In this document: one piece after another, positions 22,943 to 35,636 of the stretch | Numbering within the stretch: the stretch's first letter is position 1 | Layout: every line of letters starts with the position of its first letter | DNA from: Charina bottae | Lineage: Eukaryota > Chordata > Lepidosauria > Squamata > Charinaidae | DNA: 64,000 bases | Assembly: GCA_023362775.1 (NCBI GenBank) | Contig: JALMGJ010000060.1 | Span: 1,808,501-1,872,500, forward strand | Reading direction: 5' to 3' | Translations under genes and position numbers: made by a program | The notes under the pieces: model-generated | Told to the model about the DNA's origin: nothing | What the model saw: the letters and a program-made list of their open reading frames with translations, nothing else | Databases searched by the model: none

Positions 22943-25900
22943 GAGTCAGGAAAAATTTCCTGGGAGGGGCCGGACCGAATCAGGTCAAATTGAAAAGAGA
23001 AGGCCGCCATGAGATTCGGGGTAGAATTTAAGGGTTGGAGGTGCTTTCGGATGCTTGATTTGGGACGGCATAATTTTTGGCCCAAAGATCAAAAAATTCC
23101 TGACCGCAGAGTCAGGAAAAATCTCCCGGGAGGGGCCGGACCGAATCCGGTCAAATTGAAAAAAGAAGGCCGCCATGAGATTCGGGGTTGAATTTAAGGG
23201 TTGGAGGCGCTTTCGGATGCTTGATTTGGGACGGCATAATTTTTGGCCCAAAAATCAAAAAATTCCTGACCGCGGAGTCAGGAAAAATCTCCTGGGAGGG
23301 GCCGGACCGAATCAGGTCAAATTGAAAAACGAAGGCCGCCATGAGATTCGGGGTTGAATTTAAGGGTTGGAGGTGCTTTCAGATGCTTGATTTGGGACGG
23401 CATAATTTTTGGCCCAAAAATCAAAACATTCCTGACCGCGGAGTCAGGAAAAATATCCCGGGAGGGGCCAGACCGAATCAGGTCAAATTGAAAAACGAAG
23501 GCCGCCAAGAGATTCGGGGTTGAATTTAAGGGTTAAAGGCGCTTTCGGATGCTTGATTTGGGACGGCATAATTTTTGCCGCAAAAATAAAAAAATTCCTG
23601 ACCGCAGAGTCAGGAAAAATTTCCCGGGAGGGGCCGGACCGAATCCAGTCAAATTGAAAAAAGAAGGCCGCCATGAGATTCGGGGTTGAATTTAAGGGTT
23701 CGAGGTGCTTTCGGATGCTTGATTTGGGACGGCATAATTTTTGGCCCAAAAATCAAAAAATTCCTGACCGCAGAGTCAGGAAAAATCTCCCGGGAGGGGC
23801 CAGACCGAACCCGGTCAAATTGAAAAAAGAAGGGCGCCATGAGATTCGGGGTTGAATTTAAGGGTTGGAGGCGCTTTCGGATGCTTGATTTGGGACGGCA
23901 TAATTTTTGGCCCAAAAATCAAAAAATTCCTGACCGCGGAGTCAGGAAAAATCTCCTGGGAGGGGCCGGACCGAATCAGGTCAAATTGAAAAACGAAGGC
24001 CGCCATGAGATTCGGGGTTGAATTTAAGGGTTGGAGGTGCTTTCGGATGCTTGATTTGGGACGGCATAATTTTCGGCCCAAAAATCAAAAAATTCCTGAA
24101 CGCAGAGTCAGGAAAAATCTCCCAGGGTGGGCCGGACCGAATCAGGTCAAATTGAAAAACGAAGGCCGCCATGAGATTCAGGGTTGAATTTAAGGGTTGG
24201 AGGCGCTTTCGGATGCTTGATTTGGGACGGCATAATTTTTGCCCCAAAAATCAAAAAATTCCTGAACGCGGAGTCAGGAAAAATCTCCCATGAGGGGCTG
24301 GACCGAATCCGGTCAAATTGAAAAACGAAGGCCGCCATGAGTTTCGGGGTTGAATTTAACGGTTGGAGGCGCTTTCGGATGCTTGATTTGGGACGGCATA
24401 ATTTTTGGCCCAAAAATCAAAAAATTCCTGACCGCGGAGTCAGGAAAAATCTCCTGGGAGGGGCCGGACCGAATCAGGTCAAATTGAAAAACGAAGGCCG
24501 CCATGAGTTTCGGGGTTGAATTTAACGGTTGGAGGCGCTTTCGGATGCTTGATTTGGGACGGCATAATTTTTGGCCCAAAAATCAAAAAATTCCTGACCG
24601 CGGAGTCAGGAAAAATCTCCCGGGAGGGGCCGGACCGAATCAGGTCAAATTGAAAAACGAAGGCCGCCATGAGATTCGGGGTTGAATTTAAGGGTTGGAG
24701 GTGCTTTCGGATGCTTGATTTGGGACGGCATAATTTTTGGCCCAAAAATCAAAAAATTCCTGACCGCAGAGTCAGGAAAAATCTCCCGGGAGGGGCCGGA
24801 CCGAATCCGGTCAAATTTAAAAAAGAAGGGCGCCATGAGATTCGGGGTTGAATTTAAGGGTTGGAGGCGCTTTCGGATGCTTGATTTGGGACAGCATAAT
24901 TTTTGGCCCAAAAATCAAAAAATTCCTGACCGCGGAGTCAGGTAAAATCTCCCGGGAGGGGCCGGACCGAATCAGGTGAAATTGAAAAACGAAGGCCGCC
25001 ATGAGATTCGGGGTTGAATTTAAGGGTTGGAGGCACTTTCGGATGCTGGATTTGGGACGGCATAATTTTCGGCCCAAAAATCAAAAAATTCCTGAACGCA
25101 GAGTCAGGAAAAATCTCCCAGGGTGGGCCGGACCGAATCAGGTCAAATTGAAAAACGAAGGCCGCCATGAGATTCAGGGTTGAATTTAACGGTTGGAGGC
25201 ACTTTCAGATGCTTGATTTGGGACGGCATAATTTTTGCCACAGAAATAAAAAAATTCCTGACCGCAGAGTCAGGAAAAATTTCCCGGGAGGGGCCGGACC
25301 GAATCCGGTCAAATTGAAAAAAGAAGGCCGCCATGAGATTCGGGGTTGAATTTAAGGGTTAAAGGCGCTTTGGGATGCTTGATTTGGGACGGCATAATTT
25401 TTGCCGCAAAAATTAAAAAATTCCTGACCGCAGAGTCAGGAAAAATCTCCCGGGAGGGGCCGGACCGAATCCGGTCAAATTGAAAAAAGAAGGGCGCCAT
25501 GAGATTCGGGGTTGAATTTAAGGGTTGGAGGTGCTTTCGGATGCTTGATTTTGGACGGCATAATTTTTGGCCCAAAAATCAAAAAATTCCTGACCGCGGA
25601 GTCAGGTAAAATCTCCCGGGAGGGGCTGGACCGAATCAGGTCAAATTGAAAAACGAAGGCCGCCATGAGATTCGGGGTTGAATTTAACGGTTGGAGGTGC
25701 TTTCGGATGCTTGATTTGGGACGGCATAATTTTTGGCCCAAAAATCAAAAAATTCCTGACCGCGGAGTCAGGAAAAATCTCCCGCGGTGGGCCGGACCGA
25801 ATCAGGTCAAATTGAAAAACGAAGGCCGCCATGAGATTCGGGGTTGAATTTAAGGGTTGGAGGTGCTTTCGGATGCTTGATTTGGGACGGCATAATTTTT

Positions 25901-28900
25901 GGCCCAAAAATGAAAAAATTCCTGACCGCGGAGTCAGGAAAAATCTCCCGGGAGGGGCCGGACCGAATCAGGTCAAATTGAAAAACGAAGGCCGCCAAGA
26001 GATTCGGGGTTGAATTTAAGGGTTAAAGGCGCTTTCGGATGCTTGATTTGGGACGGCATAATTTTTGGCCCAAAAATCAAAAAATTCCTGACCGCAGAGT
26101 CAGGAAAAATCTCCCGGGAGGGGCCGGACCGAATCCGGTCAAATTGAAAAAAGAAGGGCGCCATGAGATTCGGGGTTGAATTTAAGGGTTGGAGGCGCTT
26201 TCGGATGCTTGATTTGGGACGGCATAATTTTTGGCCCAAAAATCAAAAAATTCCTGACCGCGGAGTCAGGAAAAATCTCCTGGGAGGGGCCGGACCGAAT
26301 CAGGTCAAATTGAAAAACGAAGGCCGCCATGAGATTCGGGGTTGAATTTAAGGGTTGGAGGTGCTTTCAGATGCTTGATTTGGGACGGCATAATTTTTGG
26401 CCCAAAAATCAAAACATTCCTGACCGCGGAGTCAGGAAAAATATCCCGGGAGGGGCCAGACCGAATCAGGTCAAATTGAAAAACGAAGGCCGCCAAGAGA
26501 TTCGGGGTTGAATTTAAGGGTTAAAGGCGCTTTCGGATGCTTGATTTGGGACGGCATAATTTTTGCCGCAAAAATAAAAAAATTCCTGACCGCAGAGTCA
26601 GGAAAAATTTCCCGGGAGGGGCCGGACCGAATCCAGTCAAATTGAAAAAAGAAGGCCGCCATGAGATTCGGGGTTGAATTTAACGGTTGGAGGCGCTTTC
26701 GGATGCTTGATTTGGGACGGCATAATTATTGCCCCAAAAATCAAAAAATTCCTGAACGCGGAGTCAGGAAAAATCTCCCATGAGGGGCTGGACCGAATCC
26801 GGTCAAATTGAAAAAAGAAGGCCGCCATGAGATTCGGGGTTGAATTTAACGGTTGGAGGCGCTTTCGGATGCTTGATTTGGGACGGCATAATTTTTGGCC
26901 CAAAAATCAAAAAATTCCTGACCGCGGAGTCAGGAAAAATCTCCCGGGAGGGGCCGGACCGAATCAGGTCAAATTGAAAAACGAAGGCCGCCATGAGATT
27001 CGGGGTTGAATTTAAGGGTTGGAGGTGCTTTCGGATGCTTTATTTGGGACGGCATAATTTTTGGCCCAAAAATCAAAAAATTCCTGACCGCAGAGTCAGG
27101 AAAAATCTCCCGGGAGGGGCCGGACCGAATCCGGTCAAATTTAAAAAAGAAGGGCGCCATGAGATTCGGGGTTGAATTTAAGGGTTGGAGGCGCTTTCGG
27201 ATGCTTGATTTGGGACAGCATAATTTTTGGCCCAAAAATCAAAAAATTCCTGACCGCGGAGTCAGGTAAAATCTCCCGGGAGGGGCCGGACCGAATCAGG
27301 TGAAATTGAAAAACGAAGGCCGCCATGAGATTCGGGGTTGAATTTAAGGGTTGGAGGCACTTTCGGATGCTGGATTTGGGACGGCATAATTTTCGGCCCA
27401 AAAATCAAAAAATTCCTGAACGCAGAGTCAGGAAAAATCTCCCAGGGTGGGCCGGACCGAATCAGGTCAAATTGAAAAACGAAGGCCGCCATGAGATTCA
27501 GGGTTGAATTTAAGGGTTGGAGGTGCTTTCGGATGCTTGATTTGGGACGGCATAATTTTTGCCCCAAAAATCAAAAAATTCCTGAACGCGGAGTCAGGAA
27601 AAATCTCCCATGAGGGGCTGGACCGAATCCGGTCAAATTGAAAAAAGAAGGTCGCCATGAGATTCGGGATTGAATTTAACGGTTGGAGGCACTTTCAGAT
27701 GCTTGATTTGGGACGGCATAATTTTTGCCGCAGAAATAAAAAAATTCCTGACCGCAGAGTCAGGAAAAATTTCCCGGGAGGGGCCGGACCGAATCCGGTC
27801 AAATTGAAAAAAGAAGGCCGCCATGAGATTCGGGGTTGAATTTAAGGGTTAAAGGCGCTTTGGGATGCTTGATTTGGGACGGCATAATTTTTGCCGCAAA
27901 AATTAAAAAATTCCTGACCGCAGAGTCAGGAAAAATCTCCCGGGAGGGGCCGGACCGAATCCGGTCAAATTGAAAAAAGAAGGGCGCCATGAGATTCGGG
28001 GTTGAATTTAAGGGTTGGAGGTGCTTTCGGATGCTTGATTTTGGACGGCATAATTTTTGGCCCAAAAATCAAAAAATTCCTGACCGCGGAGTCAGGTAAA
28101 ATCTCCCGGGAGGGGCTGGACCGAATCAGGTCAAATTGAAAAACGAAGGCCGCCATGAGATTCGGGGTTGAATTTAACGGTTGGAGGTGCTTTCGGATGC
28201 TTGATTTGGGACGGCATAATTTTTGGCCCAAAAATAAAAAAATTCCTGACCGCGGAGTCAGGAAAAATCTCCCGCGGTGGGCCGGACCGAATCAGGTCAA
28301 ATTGAAAAACGAAGGCCGCCATGAGATTCGGGGTTGAATTTAAGGGTTGGAGGTGCTTTCGGATGCTTGATTTGGGACGGCATAATTTTTGGCCCAAAAA
28401 TGAAAAAATTCCTGACCGCGGAGTCAGGAAAAATCTCCCGGGAGGGGCCGGACCGAATCAGGTCAAATTGAAAAACGAAGGCCGCCAAGAGATTCGGGGT
28501 TGAATTTAAGGGTTAAAGGCGCTTTCGGATGCTTGATTTGGGACGGCATAATTTTTGGCCCAAAAATCAAAAAATTCCTGACCGCAGAGTCAGGAAAAAT
28601 TTCCTGGGAGGGGCCGGACCGAATCAGGTCAAATTGAAAAGAGAAGGCCGCCATGAGATTCGGGGTAGAATTTAAGGGTTGGAGGTGCTTTCGGATGCTT
28701 GATTTGGGACGGCATAATTTTTGGCCCAAAAATCAAAAAATTCCTGACCGCAGAGTCAGGAAAAATCTCCCGGGAGGGGCCGGACCGAATCCGGTCAAAT
28801 TGAAAAAAGAAGGGCGCCATGAGATTCGGGGTTGAATTTAAGGGTTGGAGGCGCTTTCGGATGCTTGATTTGGGACGGCATAATTTTTGGCCCAAAAATC

Positions 28901-30336
28901 AAAAAATTCCTGACCGCGGAGTCAGGAAAAATCTCCTGGGAGGGGCCGGACCGAATCAGGTCAAATTGAAAAACGAAGGCCGCCATGAGATTCGGGGTTG
29001 AATTTAAGGGTTGGAGGTGCTTTCAGATGCTTGATTTGGGACGGCATAATTTTTGGCCCAAAAATCAAAACATTCCTGACCGCGGAGTCAGGAAAAATAT
29101 CCCGGGAGGGGCCAGACCGAATCAGGTCAAATTGAAAAACGAAGGCCGCCAAGAGATTCGGGGTTGAATTTAAGGGTTAAAGGCGCTTTCGGATGCTTGA
29201 TTTGGGACGGCATAATTTTTGCCGCAAAAATAAAAAAATTCCTGACCGCAGAGTCAGGAAAAATTTCCCGGGAGGGGCCGGACCGAATCCAGTCAAATTG
29301 AAAAAAGAAGGCCGCCATGAGATTCGGGGTTGAATTTAAGGGTTGGAGGTGCTTTCGGATGCTTGATTTGGGACGGCATAATTTTTGGCCCAAAAATCAA
29401 AAAATTCCTGACCGCAGAGTCAGGAAAAATCTCCCGGGAGGGGCCAGACCGAACCCGGTCAAATTGAAAAAAGAAGGGCGCCATGAGATTCGGGGTTGAA
29501 TTTAAGGGTTGGAGGCGCTTTCGGATGCTTGATTTGGGACGGCATAATTTTCGGCCCAAAAATCAAAAAATTCCTGAACGCGGAGTCAGGAAAAATCTCC
29601 CATGAGGGGCTGGACCGAATCCGGTCAAATTGAAAAACGAAGGCCGCCATGAGATTCAGGGTTGAATTTAAGGGTTGGAGGCGCTTTCGGATGCTTGATT
29701 TGGGACGGCATAATTATTGCCCCAAAAATCAAAAGATTCCTGAACGCGGAGTCAGGAAAAATCTCCCATGAGGGGCTGGACCGAATCCGGTCAAATTGAA
29801 AAAAGAAGGCCGCCATGAGATTCGGGGTTGAATTTAACGGTTGGAGGCACTTTCAGATGCTTGATTTGGGACGGCATAATTTTTGCCCCAAAAATCAAAA
29901 AATTCCTGAACGCGGAGTCAGGAAAAATCTCCCATGAGGGGCTGGACCGAATCCGGTCAAATTGAAAAAAGAAGGTCGCCATGAGATTCGGGATTGAATT
30001 TAACGGTTGGAGGCACTTTCAGATGCTTGATTTGGGACGGCATAATTTTTGCCGCAGAAATAAAAAAATTCCTGACCGCAGAGTCAGGAAAAATTTCCCG
30101 GGAGGGGCCGGACCGAATCCGGTCAAATTGAAAAAAGAAGGCCGCCATGAGATTCGGGGTTGAATTTAAGGGTTAAAGGCGCTTTGGGATGCTTGATTTG
30201 GGACGGCATAATTTTTGCCGCAAAAATTAAAAAATTCCTGACCGCAGAGTCAGGAAAAATCTCCCGGGAGGGGCCGGACCGAATCCGGTCAAATTGAAAA
30301 AAGAAGGGCGCCATGAGATTCGGGGTTGAATTTAAG

Positions 30337-32992
30337 GGTTGGAGGTGCTTTCGGATGCTTGATTTGGGACGGCATAATTTTTGGCCCAAAAATCAAAAAA
30401 TTCCTGACCGCGGAGTCAGGAAAAATCTCCCGCGGTGGGCCGGACCGAATCAGGTCAAATTGAAAAACGAAGGCCGCCATGAGATTCGGGGTTGAATTTA
30501 AGGGTTGGAGGTGCTTTCGGATGCTTGATTTGGGACGGCATAATTTTTGTCCCAAAAATGAAAAAATTCCTGACCGCGGAGTCAGGAAAAATCTCCCGGG
30601 AGGGGCCGGACCGAATCAGGTCAAATTGAAAAACGAAGGCCGCCAAGAGATTCGGGGTTGAATTTAAGGGTTAAAGGCGCTTTCGGATGCTTGATTTGGG
30701 ACGGCATAATTTTTGGCCCAAAAATCAAAAAATTCCTGACCGCAGAGTCAGGAAAAATTTCCTGGGAGGGGCCGGACCGAATCAGGTCAAATTGAAAAGA
30801 GAAGGCCGCCATGAGATTCGGGGTAGAATTTAAGGGTTGGAGGTGCTTTCGGATGCTTGATTTGGGACGGCATAATTTTTGGCCCAAAAATCAAAAAATT
30901 CCTGACCGCAGAGTCAGGAAAAATCTCCCGGGAGGGGCCGGACCGAATCCGGTCAAATTGAAAAAAGAAGGGCGCCATGAGATTCGGGGTTGAATTTAAG
31001 GGTTGGAGGCGCTTTCGGATGCTTGATTTGGGACGGCATAATTTTTGGCCCAAAAATCAAAAAATTCCTGACCGCGGAGTCAGGAAAAATCTCCTGGGAG
31101 GGGCCGGACCGAATCAGGTCAAATTGAAAAACGAAGGCCGCCATGAGATTCGGGGTTGAATTTAAGGGTTGGAGGTGCTTTCAGATGCTTGATTTGGGAC
31201 GGCATAATTTTTGGCCCAAAAATCAAAACATTCCTGACCGCGGAGTCAGGAAAAATATCCCGGGAGGGGCCAGACCGAATCAGGTCAAATTGAAAAACGA
31301 AGGCCGCCAAGAGATTCGGGGTTGAATTTAAGGGTTAAAGGCGCTTTCGGATGTTTGATTTGGGACGGCATAATTTTTGCCGCAAAAATAAAAAAATTCC
31401 TGACCGCAGAGTCAGGAAAAATTTCCCGGGAGGGGCCGGACCGAATCCAGTCAAATTGAAAAAAGAAGGCCGCCATGAGATTCGGGGTTGAATTTAAGGG
31501 TTGGAGGTGCTTTCGGATGCTTGATTTGGGACGGCATAATTTTTGGCCCAAAAATCAAAAAATTCCTGACCGCAGAGTCAGGAAAAATCTCCCGGGAGGG
31601 GCCAGACCGAACCCGGTCAAATTGAAAAAAGAAGGGCGCCATGAGATTCGGGGTTGAATTTAAGGGTTGGAGGCGCTTTCGGATGCTTGATTTGGGACGG
31701 CATAATTTTTGGCCCAAAAATCAAAAAATTCCTGACCGCGAAGTCAGGAAAAATCTCCTGGGAGGGGCCGGACCGAATCAGGTCAAATTGAAAAACGAAG
31801 GCCGCCATGAGATTCGGGGTTGAATTTAAGGGTTGGAGGTGCTTTCGGATGCTTGATTTGGGACGGCATAATTTTCGGCCCAAAAATCAAAAAATTCCTG
31901 AACGCAGAGTCAGGAAAAATCTCCCAGGGTGGGCCGGACCGAATCAGGTCAAATTGAAAAACGAAGGCCGCCATGAGATTCAGGGTTGAATTTAAGGGTT
32001 GGAGGCGCTTTCGGATGCTTGATTTGGGACGGCATAATTATTGCCCCAAAAATCAAAAAATTCCTGAACGCGGAGTCAGGAAAAATCTCACATGAGGGGC
32101 TGGACCGAATCCGGTCAAATTGAAAAAAGAAGGCCGCCATGAGATTCGGGGTTGAATTTAACGGTTGGAGGCACTTTCAGATGCTTGATTTGGGACGGCA
32201 TAATTTTTGGCCCAAAAATCAAAAAATTCCTGACCGCGGAGTCAGGAAAAATCTCCCGGGAGGGGCCGGACCGAATCAGGTCAAATTGAAAAACGAAGGC
32301 CGCCATGAGATTCGGGGTTGATTTTAACGGTTGGAGGCGCTTTCGGATGCTTGATTTGGGACGGCATAATTTTTGGCCCAAAAATCAAAAAATTCCTGAC
32401 CGCGGAGTCAAGAAAAATCTCCTGGGAGGGGCCGGACCGAATCAGGTCAAATTGAAAAACGAAGGCCGCCATGAGTTTCGGGGTTGAATTTAACGGTTGG
32501 AGGCGCTTTCGGATGCTTGATTTGGGACGGCATAATTTTTGGCCCAAAAATCAAAAAATTCCTGACCGCGGAGTCAGGTAAAATCTCCCGGGAGGGGCCG
32601 GACCGAATCAGGTGAAATTGAAAAACGAAGGCCGCCATGAGATTCGGGGTTGAATTTAAGGGTTGGAGGCACTTTCGGATGCTGGATTTGGGACGGCATA
32701 ATTTTCGGCCCAAAAATCAAAAAATTCCTGAACGCAGAGTCAGGAAAAATCTCCCAGGGTGGGCCGGACCGAATCAGGTCAAATTGAAAAACAAAGGCCG
32801 CCATGAGATTCAGGGTTGAATTTAAGGGTTGGAGGCGCTTTCGGATGCTTGATTTGGGACGGCATAATTTTTGCCCCAAAAATCAAAAAATTCCTGAACG
32901 CGGAGTCAGGAAAAATCTCCCATGAGGGGCTGGACCGAATCCGGTCAAATTGAAAAAAGAAGGTCGCCATGAGATTCGGGGTTGAATTTAAC
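30337..32992. repeat. 16-monomer tandem unit (2656 bp), copy 1
   Basis: 30337-32980 matches 32993-35636 with three differences found (30550 T/G, 32090 A/C, 32322 T/A). A rare GGATGTTTGATTTG monomer is shared (about 31350 and 34006). The differences are mostly private to copy 1. Confidence 0.9.
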
Positions 32993-35636
32993 GGTTGGAG
33001 GTGCTTTCGGATGCTTGATTTGGGACGGCATAATTTTTGGCCCAAAAATCAAAAAATTCCTGACCGCGGAGTCAGGAAAAATCTCCCGCGGTGGGCCGGA
33101 CCGAATCAGGTCAAATTGAAAAACGAAGGCCGCCATGAGATTCGGGGTTGAATTTAAGGGTTGGAGGTGCTTTCGGATGCTTGATTTGGGACGGCATAAT
33201 TTTTGGCCCAAAAATGAAAAAATTCCTGACCGCGGAGTCAGGAAAAATCTCCCGGGAGGGGCCGGACCGAATCAGGTCAAATTGAAAAACGAAGGCCGCC
33301 AAGAGATTCGGGGTTGAATTTAAGGGTTAAAGGCGCTTTCGGATGCTTGATTTGGGACGGCATAATTTTTGGCCCAAAAATCAAAAAATTCCTGACCGCA
33401 GAGTCAGGAAAAATTTCCTGGGAGGGGCCGGACCGAATCAGGTCAAATTGAAAAGAGAAGGCCGCCATGAGATTCGGGGTAGAATTTAAGGGTTGGAGGT
33501 GCTTTCGGATGCTTGATTTGGGACGGCATAATTTTTGGCCCAAAAATCAAAAAATTCCTGACCGCAGAGTCAGGAAAAATCTCCCGGGAGGGGCCGGACC
33601 GAATCCGGTCAAATTGAAAAAAGAAGGGCGCCATGAGATTCGGGGTTGAATTTAAGGGTTGGAGGCGCTTTCGGATGCTTGATTTGGGACGGCATAATTT
33701 TTGGCCCAAAAATCAAAAAATTCCTGACCGCGGAGTCAGGAAAAATCTCCTGGGAGGGGCCGGACCGAATCAGGTCAAATTGAAAAACGAAGGCCGCCAT
33801 GAGATTCGGGGTTGAATTTAAGGGTTGGAGGTGCTTTCAGATGCTTGATTTGGGACGGCATAATTTTTGGCCCAAAAATCAAAACATTCCTGACCGCGGA
33901 GTCAGGAAAAATATCCCGGGAGGGGCCAGACCGAATCAGGTCAAATTGAAAAACGAAGGCCGCCAAGAGATTCGGGGTTGAATTTAAGGGTTAAAGGCGC
34001 TTTCGGATGTTTGATTTGGGACGGCATAATTTTTGCCGCAAAAATAAAAAAATTCCTGACCGCAGAGTCAGGAAAAATTTCCCGGGAGGGGCCGGACCGA
34101 ATCCAGTCAAATTGAAAAAAGAAGGCCGCCATGAGATTCGGGGTTGAATTTAAGGGTTGGAGGTGCTTTCGGATGCTTGATTTGGGACGGCATAATTTTT
34201 GGCCCAAAAATCAAAAAATTCCTGACCGCAGAGTCAGGAAAAATCTCCCGGGAGGGGCCAGACCGAACCCGGTCAAATTGAAAAAAGAAGGGCGCCATGA
34301 GATTCGGGGTTGAATTTAAGGGTTGGAGGCGCTTTCGGATGCTTGATTTGGGACGGCATAATTTTTGGCCCAAAAATCAAAAAATTCCTGACCGCGAAGT
34401 CAGGAAAAATCTCCTGGGAGGGGCCGGACCGAATCAGGTCAAATTGAAAAACGAAGGCCGCCATGAGATTCGGGGTTGAATTTAAGGGTTGGAGGTGCTT
34501 TCGGATGCTTGATTTGGGACGGCATAATTTTCGGCCCAAAAATCAAAAAATTCCTGAACGCAGAGTCAGGAAAAATCTCCCAGGGTGGGCCGGACCGAAT
34601 CAGGTCAAATTGAAAAACGAAGGCCGCCATGAGATTCAGGGTTGAATTTAAGGGTTGGAGGCGCTTTCGGATGCTTGATTTGGGACGGCATAATTATTGC
34701 CCCAAAAATCAAAAAATTCCTGAACGCGGAGTCAGGAAAAATCTCCCATGAGGGGCTGGACCGAATCCGGTCAAATTGAAAAAAGAAGGCCGCCATGAGA
34801 TTCGGGGTTGAATTTAACGGTTGGAGGCACTTTCAGATGCTTGATTTGGGACGGCATAATTTTTGGCCCAAAAATCAAAAAATTCCTGACCGCGGAGTCA
34901 GGAAAAATCTCCCGGGAGGGGCCGGACCGAATCAGGTCAAATTGAAAAACGAAGGCCGCCATGAGATTCGGGGTTGAATTTAACGGTTGGAGGCGCTTTC
35001 GGATGCTTGATTTGGGACGGCATAATTTTTGGCCCAAAAATCAAAAAATTCCTGACCGCGGAGTCAAGAAAAATCTCCTGGGAGGGGCCGGACCGAATCA
35101 GGTCAAATTGAAAAACGAAGGCCGCCATGAGTTTCGGGGTTGAATTTAACGGTTGGAGGCGCTTTCGGATGCTTGATTTGGGACGGCATAATTTTTGGCC
35201 CAAAAATCAAAAAATTCCTGACCGCGGAGTCAGGTAAAATCTCCCGGGAGGGGCCGGACCGAATCAGGTGAAATTGAAAAACGAAGGCCGCCATGAGATT
35301 CGGGGTTGAATTTAAGGGTTGGAGGCACTTTCGGATGCTGGATTTGGGACGGCATAATTTTCGGCCCAAAAATCAAAAAATTCCTGAACGCAGAGTCAGG
35401 AAAAATCTCCCAGGGTGGGCCGGACCGAATCAGGTCAAATTGAAAAACAAAGGCCGCCATGAGATTCAGGGTTGAATTTAAGGGTTGGAGGCGCTTTCGG
35501 ATGCTTGATTTGGGACGGCATAATTTTTGCCCCAAAAATCAAAAAATTCCTGAACGCGGAGTCAGGAAAAATCTCCCATGAGGGGCTGGACCGAATCCGG
35601 TCAAATTGAAAAAAGAAGGTCGCCATGAGATTCGGG
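32993..35636. repeat. 16-monomer tandem unit (2656 bp), copy 2
   Basis: Directly follows copy 1. Identity ends at 35637, where GATTCGGGATTG appears in place of GATTCGGGGTTG. Confidence 0.9.

Larger units (their letters stand above)
8567..22956. repeat. Block B: exact 166-bp spacing, 10- and 30-monomer units
   Basis: About 87 monomers with no net change in length. The block opens with the first CCAAGAGATTC/GGTTAAAGG monomer and is rich in GGTGCTTTCGG, GATTTTGGAC and GACCACGGAG classes. GCACTTTC, CCATGAGG and GATTCGGGATTG classes were not seen. Units of 10, 13, 24 and 30 monomers overlap: 9174-9993 repeats at 11332-12156, about 11400-12450 repeats 3984 bp later, 12249-13926 repeats at 13909-15586, and 12983-17976 repeats at 17963-22956. 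The boundary to block C is the point where the 4980-bp periodicity ends. Confidence 0.75.
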
